Shown piece after piece: positions 21,099-29,102 of a stretch of 64,000 nt of DNA. Numbering within the stretch: the first letter of the stretch is position 1; each line of letters starts with the position of its first letter. Origin of the DNA: Coriobacteriaceae bacterium (lineage in GTDB: Bacteria > Actinomycetota > Coriobacteriia > Coriobacteriales > UMGS124); the NCBI GenBank assembly GCA_019421015.1, contig JAHZGC010000009.1, positions 75,436-139,435 on the forward strand, in the 5' to 3' direction. The notes beneath the pieces were generated by a model, which did not search any database, was not told the origin of the DNA, and saw only the letters and a list, made by a program, of their open reading frames with translations. A program made the translations under genes and the position numbers.

Positions 21099-21220
21099 AC
21101 GGGCACCCGGCCGGCAACGCTAAAGACACCTAGGCAAGAGTAGGTAGCGCATGCGAAGTCGCGCGTCCGCTGAATGCGAGGCGCGCGAGTATCAAAAGTC
21201 GTATGCGTGGTTGAAAAACC

Positions 21221-21446
21221 GTCCCGAAGTGGCGAATCGTCCTGGGATGTGTACGAGCAAGACTTAGGAGAAGCGGTGCTATCCTTCTATCAGCCAGTAT
21301 CACCGCTGGTAGAATGAGCGGCCTTCCGAGGAAGGCAGTAGCGCGCTCCGACCGGCTCGTACACACCCCTGGAAAATCCGCCACTTCGGGGTTCCTTTTG
21401 CGCCACGGGGCACCCGATTCGCACACATCCCTGGACGATCCGCCAT
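21221..21446. repeat. Three-copy ~36-bp repeat cluster, two direct and one inverted
   Basis: Copies at 21355-21390 and 21416-21446 are direct and the copy at 21221-21258 is inverted. The shared core is ACACA[T/C]CCC[T/A]GGA followed by CGCCA; the first two copies also share GCTCGTACACA and CCACTTCGGG. The cluster sits in a 400-bp gene-free stretch just before an Rpn remnant. It is unlike CRISPR (no fixed spacing, mixed orientation). Function unknown. Confidence 0.6.
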
Positions 21447-21512
21447 CCCCGCATGCGCCCTACCCCGCGGCCACCGCCAGCGGCTCGGGTTCGGTGGCCC
21501 CCACGCCCTGAT

Positions 21513-21698
21513 GCCTTTGGACGGGGACGTGCCGAGGGCAGAATTGAGGGCCGGGCGGAGGGCCGAGCCGAAGGAGAGAACCGTTTCGCGCACCTCGTCT
21601 CCCAGCTCATGGCAGAGAACCGCATCGACGACCTCGCACGTGCGGCCACTGATCTCGAATTCCGCAGCGAGCTTTTTAAGGAACTCGGCATCTCCTAA
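21513..21698 (+). pseudogene. C-terminal remnant of an Rpn/PD-(D/E)XK transposase-like nuclease
   Basis: The frame ending at 21698 reads GRAEGRIEGRAEGRAEGENR, then a tail FAHLVSQLMAENRIDDLARA ... FRSELFKELGIS. The Glu-Gly-Arg repeats followed by a short helical tail are characteristic of the C-terminus of Rpn-family recombination-promoting nucleases. The catalytic core is absent, so this is a decayed fragment. It lies next to the repeat cluster at 21.2-21.4 kb. Confidence 0.6.
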
Positions 21699-21738
21699 GC
21701 ACTCCAGGGTTCCCTAGGACGCAAGGGACGCAAGAGAC

Positions 21739-23268
21739 CTAATGCTCCCTTGCGCCCCCTACCCGCTCGAATAGCTCCTCCCGCGTGTGGATATCGAGTT
21801 TCTGGTACACATGGCGAATGTGGGCCTTTGCCGTGCCGTTTGCCACGCAGAGCTCCCGCTCGATGTCGCGGGCGGTTTTATGCTGGGCCAGCAACAGGAG
21901 GACCTCCTCTTCCCTCTGGGAGAGGTTCCGCTCCTTCGCCAACGCCGCACAGGCGCCGACCAAGGCGTTGCGTTCCTCCACCCCCTTGGAGAGTTTGGAG
22001 TCCTCCTGCTCTTTGGCCAGCTCAACGCCCCAGTTTGCATCAAGTTTCTTTTCGGAGAACGCCACAAAGGTGGCCACCATCACCACTACGACCAGCACCG
22101 GGACGGCCGACAGACCCAAAGCCGTCAGCTGCCCCTCCACCACGCGGCCGGCAAGGGTGGCCAGCGATCGCACGCCGCGCTCGATGCCGAAGAGCCAGAT
22201 GGCGCTTGCGCCCCAGTGGTAGCAGATCGAACCGATCATCGTCATGATGAACACCTGGCTCGCAGCGTAACCCCAGGTAGCCCAGAGGTTGCCCCACCAA
22301 GACACCGGCCCCACCACAGCCGCCAAGATCAAGAACACCGCCGACATAAAGGGTAGCCATACGCCGTAGACGACGCCGAACTCAACCCGGCTGCGCAGCA
22401 GCACCACGGCACCCATGACCACCAAGCAGCAGGCAACGGTCCCCACGGCCGAGGTGGAGCGGGCCACCCCAGAGGTGCCCACCTGCAGCAAACCGTAGGC
22501 AAAGGAGTAGATGGCCACCACCAGAACGGGCTTCCAAGGAAAGGAGAAGCGGGCCCAGCTCCCGGAGTGCAGAGGCTCCACCAGATCGCCCCGATAGCAT
22601 GCCCTGAGGCATCCGAACGAGATCAGCGGAAGGGCAGCCGTCATGGCCGGTAGCCACTCGGGGCGGAACCCCTCGTACACCCAACCCACCACGGCACCCG
22701 CCACCAGCGAGGCACAGTAGTACAGGCAGATGCGCACCGGGCTCAAAGTCCCATAGAGTTCCGACCAGAGCAAGATCATCAGGGCTATTCCCGCACCGCC
22801 CGCAACGGTGCTGGGCCAGGCAGCCAGGGCACCGGGGAGAATCCCTCCCCAAGCCGCGTAGCCAAGCAGCGTGGAGCCCACCAGCAAGACCAGGCAGGCC
22901 GCCTTTAGAGCGCCCTGTCGGAAGAGCGGCGTGATGTGGCGAGCACCGATCGCGCAGAGAAGAAGGGTTGCGATCATCGCGAAGTCAAAGGCGTTCTGCG
23001 ACACCACGATGCCGGGGGTGCCAAAGAACGTTCCCCCGCCAAGCACCACGTTCAGCCATGCCCTGTAGATCCCGAGGCCGAGAAAGGGCAGGGGAATATG
23101 GGGCAGCGTGGAGAGCCAAAACCGCAGGTGTGCCCACAGGGGCGCACTCGCATCCGGAGCGGCCGAGGCCTCTCCAGCCGAATCCGCCCCAAAGCAGCCC
23201 GGGTCAGTGGGCGCTGCAACAGCGGGTGCCGACGGAGTTTCGTCTTCGGCTACACGACGATGGGCCAT
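21739..23268 (-). CDS. Membrane-bound LuxR-family transcriptional regulator
   Basis: A 509-residue regulator. The start at 23268 (MAHRRVAEDETPSAP) has GGAGGA six bases upstream. A polar N-terminal segment of about 50 residues precedes roughly twelve membrane helices. The C-terminal HTH is LSQREEEVLLLLAQHKTARD with ANGTAKAHIRHVYQKLDIHT. It is divergent from the flavoprotein gene at 23551 across a 282-bp gap and is the likely regulator of it. As at the other loci, the membrane portion probably senses the reductase substrate or product. Confidence 0.9.
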   Translation of the reverse strand: MAHRRVAEDETPSAPAVAAPTDPGCFGADSAGEASAAPDASAPLWAHLRFWLSTLPHIPLPFLGLGIYRAWLNVVLGGGTFFGTPGIVVSQNAFDFAMIATLLLCAIGARHITPLFRQGALKAACLVLLVGSTLLGYAAWGGILPGALAAWPSTVAGGAGIALMILLWSELYGTLSPVRICLYYCASLVAGAVVGWVYEGFRPEWLPAMTAALPLISFGCLRACYRGDLVEPLHSGSWARFSFPWKPVLVVAIYSFAYGLLQVGTSGVARSTSAVGTVACCLVVMGAVVLLRSRVEFGVVYGVWLPFMSAVFLILAAVVGPVSWWGNLWATWGYAASQVFIMTMIGSICYHWGASAIWLFGIERGVRSLATLAGRVVEGQLTALGLSAVPVLVVVVMVATFVAFSEKKLDANWGVELAKEQEDSKLSKGVEERNALVGACAALAKERNLSQREEEVLLLLAQHKTARDIERELCVANGTAKAHIRHVYQKLDIHTREELFERVGGAREH

Positions 23269-23367
23269 GGGGTCTCCTCCAAAGAACGGCCATGGGAATT
23301 GACATGCGTCAATATGCGAAAAAAGCCTCTCTGCCTTAGGGCTTCTCGATGGGCCACATCTTACAAC

Positions 23368-23379
23368 ACCGCAGGTAAA
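23368..23379. promoter_or_regulatory. ACCGCAGGTAAA motif shared with another flavoprotein promoter
   Basis: This 12-mer in the LuxR/flavoprotein intergenic gap is identical to 9087-9098, and similar to CGCAGGTAGA at 4031-4040. All three are in promoter regions of loci carrying membrane LuxR regulators. A shared binding element is inferred. Confidence 0.35.
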
Positions 23380-23550
23380 TCGTGGGGTTATTGGCAAGGG
23401 GTTAATTTGGCGAGATCCGTGGTTATGGCTTTAGACCGTGCGCTTCTGGACCGACCGGCCTAAGGTTCGTGCCATGCAGCGACCGGATGCGCAGAGCACC
23501 GGCCGCCCCGAGAAACCGTTGGTACGACCAACAAACCAAGGAGGAGCACC

Positions 23551-25137
23551 ATGGAGAACATCAGCCGTCGCAACCTCGTTAAGGGCATTGGCCTGGGCAC
23601 CGCCGCCGTTGCAGCCGCCTCGCTTGCACCGACCAGCGCCCACGCCAAGGCCGATCCCAGCTACGCCGGCACCGTGGACGTCCCGAGCTTCCTGATCAAG
23701 CCTGAACCCATCAGCGACATCGCCGAGACCAAGGACTTCGACGTGGTCGTAGTGGGCGCCGGCGCCGCAGGCGTTCCCGCCGTGCTGGCCGCTCTCGAAG
23801 GCGGTGCCACGGTAGCGTGTCTGCAGAAGGAGTCCACGGCCATTTCGCAGGGCAACGGTGGCTGCGGCGTAGACCTGGAGAACTCCGATCCGGCCGCCAT
23901 CGAGGCCATGATCTCGTTCGAGATGAAGGAGAACGCCTACCGTCCCGACCGTCGTCAGCTGGCCGCTTGGGCCTACAACTCGGGCGAGACCATGCGCTGG
24001 CTCCTGAACCTCGCCGCCGAGGCCAACGCCCAGTCCACCGACAGCGCCCCCACCATGGAGTTTGGCGGCGGCACGGTGACCTTCATCAAGAACTCCTTCG
24101 GCCCCAAGCCCTACACCACCGGTAACGCCATGCAGGACCTGGCCGCGCTGGCCGAGCAGAAGGGTGCCGAGTTCTTCTATGAGACCCCCGGCGTGCAGCT
24201 GGTGCAGGACGGAGACGGCCGCGTGACCGGCGTCATCGGTCAGACCGCCGACGGCACCTACGTGCAGCTCAACGCCGCCAAGGGCGTGATCGTGGCCACC
24301 GGCGACTACCAGAACGACTACGACATGTGCTCCTACTACCTGCCCGACCTGGACAACTTCGAGCGCAAGCAGTTCGGCAAGACCGGCGACGGCCACAAGA
24401 TGGTGGTGTGGGCCGGCGGCAAGATCGAGGACGGCCCCCACACCAAGATGCTCCACGACTTTGACGCCGGCCCCGCCTCGATGGCCGACATGCCCTTCCT
24501 CGCGCTCAAGGACAACGGCGAGCGCTTCTGCGACGAGGCCACCACGCCCATGTCGCTCATGTGCAACTACCTGCGCGGTTCCGATGATTGCGGTTGGTAC
24601 ACCCAGGTCTTCGACAACGACTACCTGACTGCCACCGAGGGCTGGCCGGGCAAGGCCGTCGACGAGGAGGCCATGCAGAACTACATGCCCGAGGTCGACA
24701 GCGAGAAGGTGGGTGTGCTCCCCTACTACACCCACACCTACAAGGCCGACACCCTGGAGGAGCTGGCCGAGAAGCTCGAGGTAACCGACGTCGAGGCCTT
24801 CGTGGCGAGCGTCGAGCGCTACAACGAGCTCTGCGAGGGCGGCGCCGACCTGGACTTTGGCAAGGACGCCAAGTACCTGGCCCCCATCGTGACCCCGCCG
24901 TTCTGGGGCATCCACCGTCACGTGCGCATCTCGGCCATCACCGCCGGCGTCGAGGTCAACCCCGACCAGCAGTGCCTCACCCCTGAGGGCGAGGTCATCC
25001 CCGGCCTGTACGCCGTGGGCAACTGCGCCGGCAACTTCTACGGCGGCGTCGACTACCCGCTGGCCATCGGCGGCCTCTCGCTGGGCCGCTGCTACAACCA
25101 GGGGCGCATGGTGGGCGCCGCAGTGGCCGCACTGTAG
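23551..25137 (+). CDS. Tat-exported FAD-binding oxidoreductase, DYP subclass
   Basis: A 528-residue flavoprotein; AAGGAGGAG precedes the ATG at 23551. The signal is ISRRNLVKGIGLGTAAVAA. The FAD motif is FDVVVVGAGAAGVPAVLAA. There is no FMN_bind, heme or cysteine-cluster domain. The C-terminal region IPGLYAVGNCAGNFYGGVDY followed by PLAIGGLSLGRC differs from both the canonical NRLGG type and the NTxGGPxR type, but matches the split flavoprotein at 39448-41244 (GTCAGDFHGSGDYP). These two appear to form their own subclass. The substrate is unknown. It is divergent from the LuxR regulator 21739-23268 and followed by a hairpin. Confidence 0.9.
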   Translation: MENISRRNLVKGIGLGTAAVAAASLAPTSAHAKADPSYAGTVDVPSFLIKPEPISDIAETKDFDVVVVGAGAAGVPAVLAALEGGATVACLQKESTAISQGNGGCGVDLENSDPAAIEAMISFEMKENAYRPDRRQLAAWAYNSGETMRWLLNLAAEANAQSTDSAPTMEFGGGTVTFIKNSFGPKPYTTGNAMQDLAALAEQKGAEFFYETPGVQLVQDGDGRVTGVIGQTADGTYVQLNAAKGVIVATGDYQNDYDMCSYYLPDLDNFERKQFGKTGDGHKMVVWAGGKIEDGPHTKMLHDFDAGPASMADMPFLALKDNGERFCDEATTPMSLMCNYLRGSDDCGWYTQVFDNDYLTATEGWPGKAVDEEAMQNYMPEVDSEKVGVLPYYTHTYKADTLEELAEKLEVTDVEAFVASVERYNELCEGGADLDFGKDAKYLAPIVTPPFWGIHRHVRISAITAGVEVNPDQQCLTPEGEVIPGLYAVGNCAGNFYGGVDYPLAIGGLSLGRCYNQGRMVGAAVAAL

Positions 25138-25177
25138 GCAAGCTGGCAGGCGTCGGATGCACTGGCGCCATTAATCT

Positions 25178-25215
25178 GGAGCCCCGCCGTGCGCACAGTC
25201 GCGCGGCGGGGCTCC
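25178..25215 (+). terminator. 12-bp hairpin after the flavoprotein gene
   Basis: GGAGCCCCGCCG (25178-25189) and CGGCGGGGCTCC (25204-25215) pair perfectly 40 bp after the stop at 25137. No T-tract follows. It also lies just past the end of the oppositely oriented Rpn remnant, so it could serve both sides. Confidence 0.6.
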
Positions 25216-25231
25216 CCGCAACAAGGTCCTC

Positions 25232-25633
25232 CTAGCCCTGCAGGCTCCCCTGCGCCTGCGCACACCGCGCAACCTCTTCAACGGTGGTCTCAAAAATGGC
25301 GGCAATCTTTTCCACCGGTAGCGTTCCGTCTGCAACGAGTTTGGCAATCGCGGCGTCACGCCCCTGCTCAAGCCCTTGCTCGAGACCCCGTTCGAGGCCC
25401 TGCTCGATTCCCGCTTCCACACCCTCCCGGAAGATCTCATCGCCCACGTCGTCCATCTCGCGAACCCCCTCCTCAGTTTCCTTGAGATAGCGCGCCCTCT
25501 CTGCCAATACGGGGCACCGCATGGCGGCAGGGTCAGCACATATGAAGTCATGCATCACCGCGCCGAGGTCGGTGTCACCGTAATTATACGTCGCGTCCAC
25601 GTACACGATATGCGACCCATCCTCAAAGAGCAG
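25232..25633 (-). pseudogene. Truncated Rpn/PD-(D/E)XK transposase-like nuclease
   Basis: The frame reads LLFEDGSHIVYVDATYNYGD, then MHDFICADPAAMRCPVLAER, then EGIEQGLERGLEQGLEQGRD-type repeats to 25232. This matches the C-terminal half of Rpn-family nucleases (MHDF...CxDPxxM, Lys/Arg-Tyr-Leu-Lys, charged repeats). The N-terminal catalytic core is missing because the frame runs into the 3' end of the kinase gene (stop 25636). It occupies the place where a NarL-type response regulator gene would be expected after the kinase. Confidence 0.65.
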
Positions 25634-25635
25634 CC

Positions 25636-26790
25636 CTACCCCCGCTTCGGCACGCTCGCAAACACCTCGAACCCCCCGCGCTCTCGGGGGCCGGCCTTAA
25701 AGCTGCCGCCGAGCGCCTCTATCCGCTCGCGCATCGACACGAGGCCCAGGCCATAGCCGCCCATGCCATCCCCCGCGGCCGTGCCGCTGGGCCGTCCCTC
25801 GCAGCCGACGCCGTCGTCGGCCACCCGGAGCTGCCACAACGCCGGAAACTCCGTCACCCGCACCTCCACACGGCGGGCCTTCCCATGGCGGGCGGCGTTG
25901 CTCAGGGCCTCCCGGGCCACCGCCGCCAGGCAGCCCGCGGTGCGCTCGTCGGGCACCCCGTCGGCCTCGTAAACGAGCACCGCCTCGCCCAACGGGTAGC
26001 CACGCACCAGCTGGATAAGGACGACCTGCAGGTCGGCGGTGGTGTCGTGCAGGTCGTGCACGCTCGTGCGCACCGCGTCCAGCGCCTCTTGCAAGGTCTG
26101 CTCCACCCCCGCCAGCTCCTCGCCGACCGCCTCGCCGCGGTGCACCACCCGCAGCGCCCCCACCTGAAGGGCCGCCCGGGTCAGCATATGCCCCACGCCA
26201 TCGTGAATCTCGCGCGCGATGCGCGAGCGCTCGGCGAGCTTGGCCGCCTCCCCCTGCCACGTGCGTGCCTCATCGAGCTCGCGGTTCTTGGCCGAAAGGC
26301 GCAGCACGGCCTCCTGCAGGTCGTCGCGCAGCCCGACCAGCTCGGCCTGGCCCGCCTCGCCCGCCAGGGTGCGCTGGGCCAAAAGCCCCGCCAACCCCGT
26401 CGACGCGGCCCCCAAAATCGCCCCAGCCAGGGGGAGGACCCCCGCCCACGCAAGCACTCCCAGCGCCAAGGCCAGCCCCACGGGCACCCCCGGCCAGCGC
26501 GCGGGCCAGCGAACCCATACCACCTGCGTCAGGTCGTAGCAGGTCAGGGGCAGCACGGCGGGGGCCGCCCCGGGAACGGCGCAGGCCGCGGCCGCACCCG
26601 CCAGCGGAAGCAGCCCCCGCCACCGGCCGCAGACCACCTCGTACAGGGTGCCGGCGACGGCGGCCACGAGCAACGCGGCCATCTCCGGCGCAAACGTCTC
26701 CCGCACCCCGGCGCCCCCCGTCCCGTAGAGCAGGGCGCAGCAGACCGCGAACACCGCAAGCTTGTTGACCAAGTGTCTCATGGCCGGCAT
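25636..26790 (-). CDS. NarL-type (HisKA_3) sensor histidine kinase
   Basis: About 384 residues, starting at 26790 (MPAMRHLVNKL) or three codons later; the ribosome site is weak, so the exact start is uncertain. Four to five hydrophobic helices fill residues 8-150. A dimerisation/phospho-acceptor segment RSRIAREIHDGVGHMLTRAA follows (His near 225), then HATPase motifs REALSNAARHGKA, VADDGVGC and GGYGLGLVSMRERIEALGG. Kinases of this class normally sit beside a LuxR-type response regulator, but here the next gene is an Rpn remnant, so it is an orphan locally. It is divergent from an ABC exporter that it probably controls through a regulator encoded elsewhere or lost. Confidence 0.88.
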   Translation of the reverse strand: MPAMRHLVNKLAVFAVCCALLYGTGGAGVRETFAPEMAALLVAAVAGTLYEVVCGRWRGLLPLAGAAAACAVPGAAPAVLPLTCYDLTQVVWVRWPARWPGVPVGLALALGVLAWAGVLPLAGAILGAASTGLAGLLAQRTLAGEAGQAELVGLRDDLQEAVLRLSAKNRELDEARTWQGEAAKLAERSRIAREIHDGVGHMLTRAALQVGALRVVHRGEAVGEELAGVEQTLQEALDAVRTSVHDLHDTTADLQVVLIQLVRGYPLGEAVLVYEADGVPDERTAGCLAAVAREALSNAARHGKARRVEVRVTEFPALWQLRVADDGVGCEGRPSGTAAGDGMGGYGLGLVSMRERIEALGGSFKAGPRERGGFEVFASVPKRG

Positions 26791-26828
26791 TGTACGTCGG
26801 CCCCCGCCCCAGGGCCACCCATGACATT

Positions 26829-26859
26829 TGTCACGGTCGCAGGGCCCGTTTTCGTGACA
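26829..26859. promoter_or_regulatory. TGTCACG/CGTGACA inverted repeat, candidate operator
   Basis: Seven-bp arms TGTCACG (26829-26835) and CGTGACA (26853-26859) lie in the 147-bp gap between the NarL-type kinase (start 26790) and the ABC ATPase (start 26938). A dimeric response regulator could bind here. Inference from symmetry and position. Confidence 0.35.
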
Positions 26860-26937
26860 GCGCTCACTTCCGGAGCCACGCGGGGTTCTCCACAATAGGG
26901 GCGTACGGCAGAATCGCAGCCTGAGAACGGAGCCGCC

Positions 26938-27912
26938 ATGAGCACGCCTGAGCATCCCGCCCCCGACGCCGCCATCGAGGTGCGCAACCTCGTGAAGCGC
27001 TACGGGAACCTGGTCGCCCTGGACCACCTCGACCTCACGGTGAGGCGGGGCGAGGTCTTTGGCCTTTTGGGACCCAACGGCAGCGGCAAGACCACGGCCA
27101 TCAACTGCATCCTGCAGCTGCTCACCTACGACAAAGGCTCCATCGAGCTGTTCGGCGAGCCCATGGCGCCCACGCGCTACGACCTCAAGCGGCGCATCGG
27201 CGTGGTGCCCCAGGGCGTGGCGGTCTTCGACGAGCTCACCGTGCGCCAGAACATCGACAGCTTCTGCGCCCTCTACGTCGACGACGCCCGCCGCCGGCGC
27301 ACCCTGGTGGAGGAGGCCATCGAGTTCGTGGGCCTCCAGGACTTCGCCAAGTTCCGCCCCCGCAAGCTCTCGGGGGGCCTGCTGCGCCGCCTCAACATCG
27401 CCTGCGGCATCGCCCACCGCCCCGAGCTGCTCTTCTTTGACGAGCCCACCGTGGCCGTGGACCCCCAGAGCCGCAACGCCATCCTTGACGGCATCAAGCG
27501 CCTCAACCGCGAGGGCGCCACGGTGGTCTACACGAGCCACTACATGGAGGAGGTCGAGCAGCTCTGCTCGCGCATCCTCATCATGGACGCGGGCCGCAGC
27601 GTGGCCATGGGCACGAACAACGAGCTCAAGGCCATGGTCGGTACCGGCGAGACCATCACCGTGCAGGTTGACCAGGCCAACGAGGAGGCCTTTGAGCTCG
27701 TGCGGCGCCTGCCCAACGTGCGGCGCGCCACCTACGCCGAAGGACACCTCAAGGTGGCCTGTGCAAGCGGCGCCCACAACCTGGTCGACGTCCTCGAGGC
27801 CCTGCGCGACGCCGGGGTTGCCTACGGCCGGGTCTACGCCGAGCCGCCCACGTTGAACGACGTCTTTCTCGAGATCACCGGCAAACAGCTGCGCGACCCC
27901 TCGGCAGAGTAG
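26938..27912 (+). CDS. ABC transporter ATP-binding protein (ABC-2 exporter)
   Basis: A 324-residue ATPase starting at ATG 26938 with ACGGAG five bases upstream. Walker A GPNGSGKTT near residue 47, Q-loop VVPQGV, signature LSGGLLRRL, Walker B LLFFDEPT, switch His in YTSHYMEEVEQLC. The signature LSGGL lacks the usual Gln at its fifth position. The C-terminal region of about 90 residues (ITVQVDQANEEAFELVRRLP) is the accessory domain seen in DrrA/CcmA-type drug or lipid exporters. It starts a tight operon with two ABC-2 permeases and is divergent from a sensor kinase, a common layout for antimicrobial resistance or export modules. The substrate is unknown. Confidence 0.93.
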   Translation: MSTPEHPAPDAAIEVRNLVKRYGNLVALDHLDLTVRRGEVFGLLGPNGSGKTTAINCILQLLTYDKGSIELFGEPMAPTRYDLKRRIGVVPQGVAVFDELTVRQNIDSFCALYVDDARRRRTLVEEAIEFVGLQDFAKFRPRKLSGGLLRRLNIACGIAHRPELLFFDEPTVAVDPQSRNAILDGIKRLNREGATVVYTSHYMEEVEQLCSRILIMDAGRSVAMGTNNELKAMVGTGETITVQVDQANEEAFELVRRLPNVRRATYAEGHLKVACASGAHNLVDVLEALRDAGVAYGRVYAEPPTLNDVFLEITGKQLRDPSAE

Positions 27913-27923
27913 GGGAGACACCG

Positions 27924-29102
27924 ATGCTGACCAGGTTCTCCTACACCGTCCTCATGTTCACGCGCTCCAAGAGCCTCATCCTCTGGGCGCTTGCGTTCCC
28001 CATCATCCTCGCGACCATCCTCTCGTTCATGTTCTCGGGCATCGACGAGGCCGTGGCCTTCTCGACCCAGCGCATGGTCGTGGTGGCCGACGACGCCTAT
28101 GCCGAGGCGACCGGGCTGTCCCAGACCCTCGAGGCCCTAGCGGGCGACGGATCGTCCGACAGCCTCTTTGACGGCGCGGTACTCAGGCTCACGGAGGCCT
28201 CCTCCACCGAAGAGGCCCTGGACCTTGTGCGCAGCGACCAGGCCGACTGCTACCTCGTGGTGGACGGCGGCACGCCCCACGTGTACTTCTCGCCCGACGC
28301 CGCCAGCCGGCCGAGCGCCGAGGTGGTCGTCGCCGTGCTCGACCGCTACGTGCACGGGGCGGCCCAATACCGGCTCCTGGCAAAGGAGAAGCCCCTGGCC
28401 CTGCTCCTCCCCTCCACCGCCGAGGCCTTCTTTGGGGACACGACCCCCATCGAGGAGCTGCCCGTGACCCACACCGACCTGGACTCCATGGCGCGCTACT
28501 TCTACGCGGTGCTCGCCATGAGCGCGGGCTTCTCGGCCATGCTGGGCGCCACGGCGGTGCAGCGCTTGCAGCCCACCGCGTCGGCCCTGGGGGCGCGCAC
28601 CACGCTGGCCGGCGTCCCCCGTTGGCGCATGCTCGCCGCCTCGCTCGCCGCGGCGTGGGTCTGCGCCTTTGCCTGCCTCGTGCTCGCCTTCTGCTATATC
28701 CGCTTCGTGCTCGACGTGGGCTTTGGGGGACGCGAGGGCTGGTGCATAGCGGCCTGCGCCGTGGCGTCGTTCATGGCCACGGCCGGCGGCGCGGCGGTGG
28801 GGGCCCACACCCGGGGCAGCACGGCCTTTGGGGCCCTCACGGCCATCACGCTGGTCCTCTCGCTGTTCGCAGGGCTCTACGGCACGGCGGCCATGAACCT
28901 CGCCGACACGGTCTCGCGCACCATGCCGTGGCTCTCGGCCATCAACCCACTGTGGGAGTGCTCGCGAGCGTTCTACACGCTCATGTACTACGACACCCTC
29001 GGCCCCTTTGCCGAGACCTGCACCGTCCTGGTCGCCATGGGGCTGCTGTTCGCCGCCCTTGCGGCCGCCCGTCTGAGGAGGCAGCGCTATGCCCATCTCT
29101 AA
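27924..29102 (+). CDS. ABC-2 type permease subunit
   Basis: A 392-residue membrane protein 11 bp after the ATPase gene, with GGGGAG before the ATG. The layout is typical of ABC-2 permeases: one helix at residues 18-38 (LILWALAFPIILATILSFMF), a large extracytoplasmic domain of about 150 residues, then five to six helices from residue 190 onward. It should form the channel with the permease encoded by the next, overlapping gene. Confidence 0.88.
   Translation: MLTRFSYTVLMFTRSKSLILWALAFPIILATILSFMFSGIDEAVAFSTQRMVVVADDAYAEATGLSQTLEALAGDGSSDSLFDGAVLRLTEASSTEEALDLVRSDQADCYLVVDGGTPHVYFSPDAASRPSAEVVVAVLDRYVHGAAQYRLLAKEKPLALLLPSTAEAFFGDTTPIEELPVTHTDLDSMARYFYAVLAMSAGFSAMLGATAVQRLQPTASALGARTTLAGVPRWRMLAASLAAAWVCAFACLVLAFCYIRFVLDVGFGGREGWCIAACAVASFMATAGGAAVGAHTRGSTAFGALTAITLVLSLFAGLYGTAAMNLADTVSRTMPWLSAINPLWECSRAFYTLMYYDTLGPFAETCTVLVAMGLLFAALAAARLRRQRYAHL

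Noticed and set aside
21290..21691. Minus-strand 133-codon frame near the repeat cluster
   Set aside because: Ser/Arg/Pro-rich low-complexity translation antisense to the Rpn remnant and the repeats; no ribosome site.
25636..27921. A 761-codon frame starting at 27921 as one large kinase
   Set aside because: The part upstream of about 26790 is antisense to the ABC ATPase gene and has no coding character; the kinase begins at 26790.
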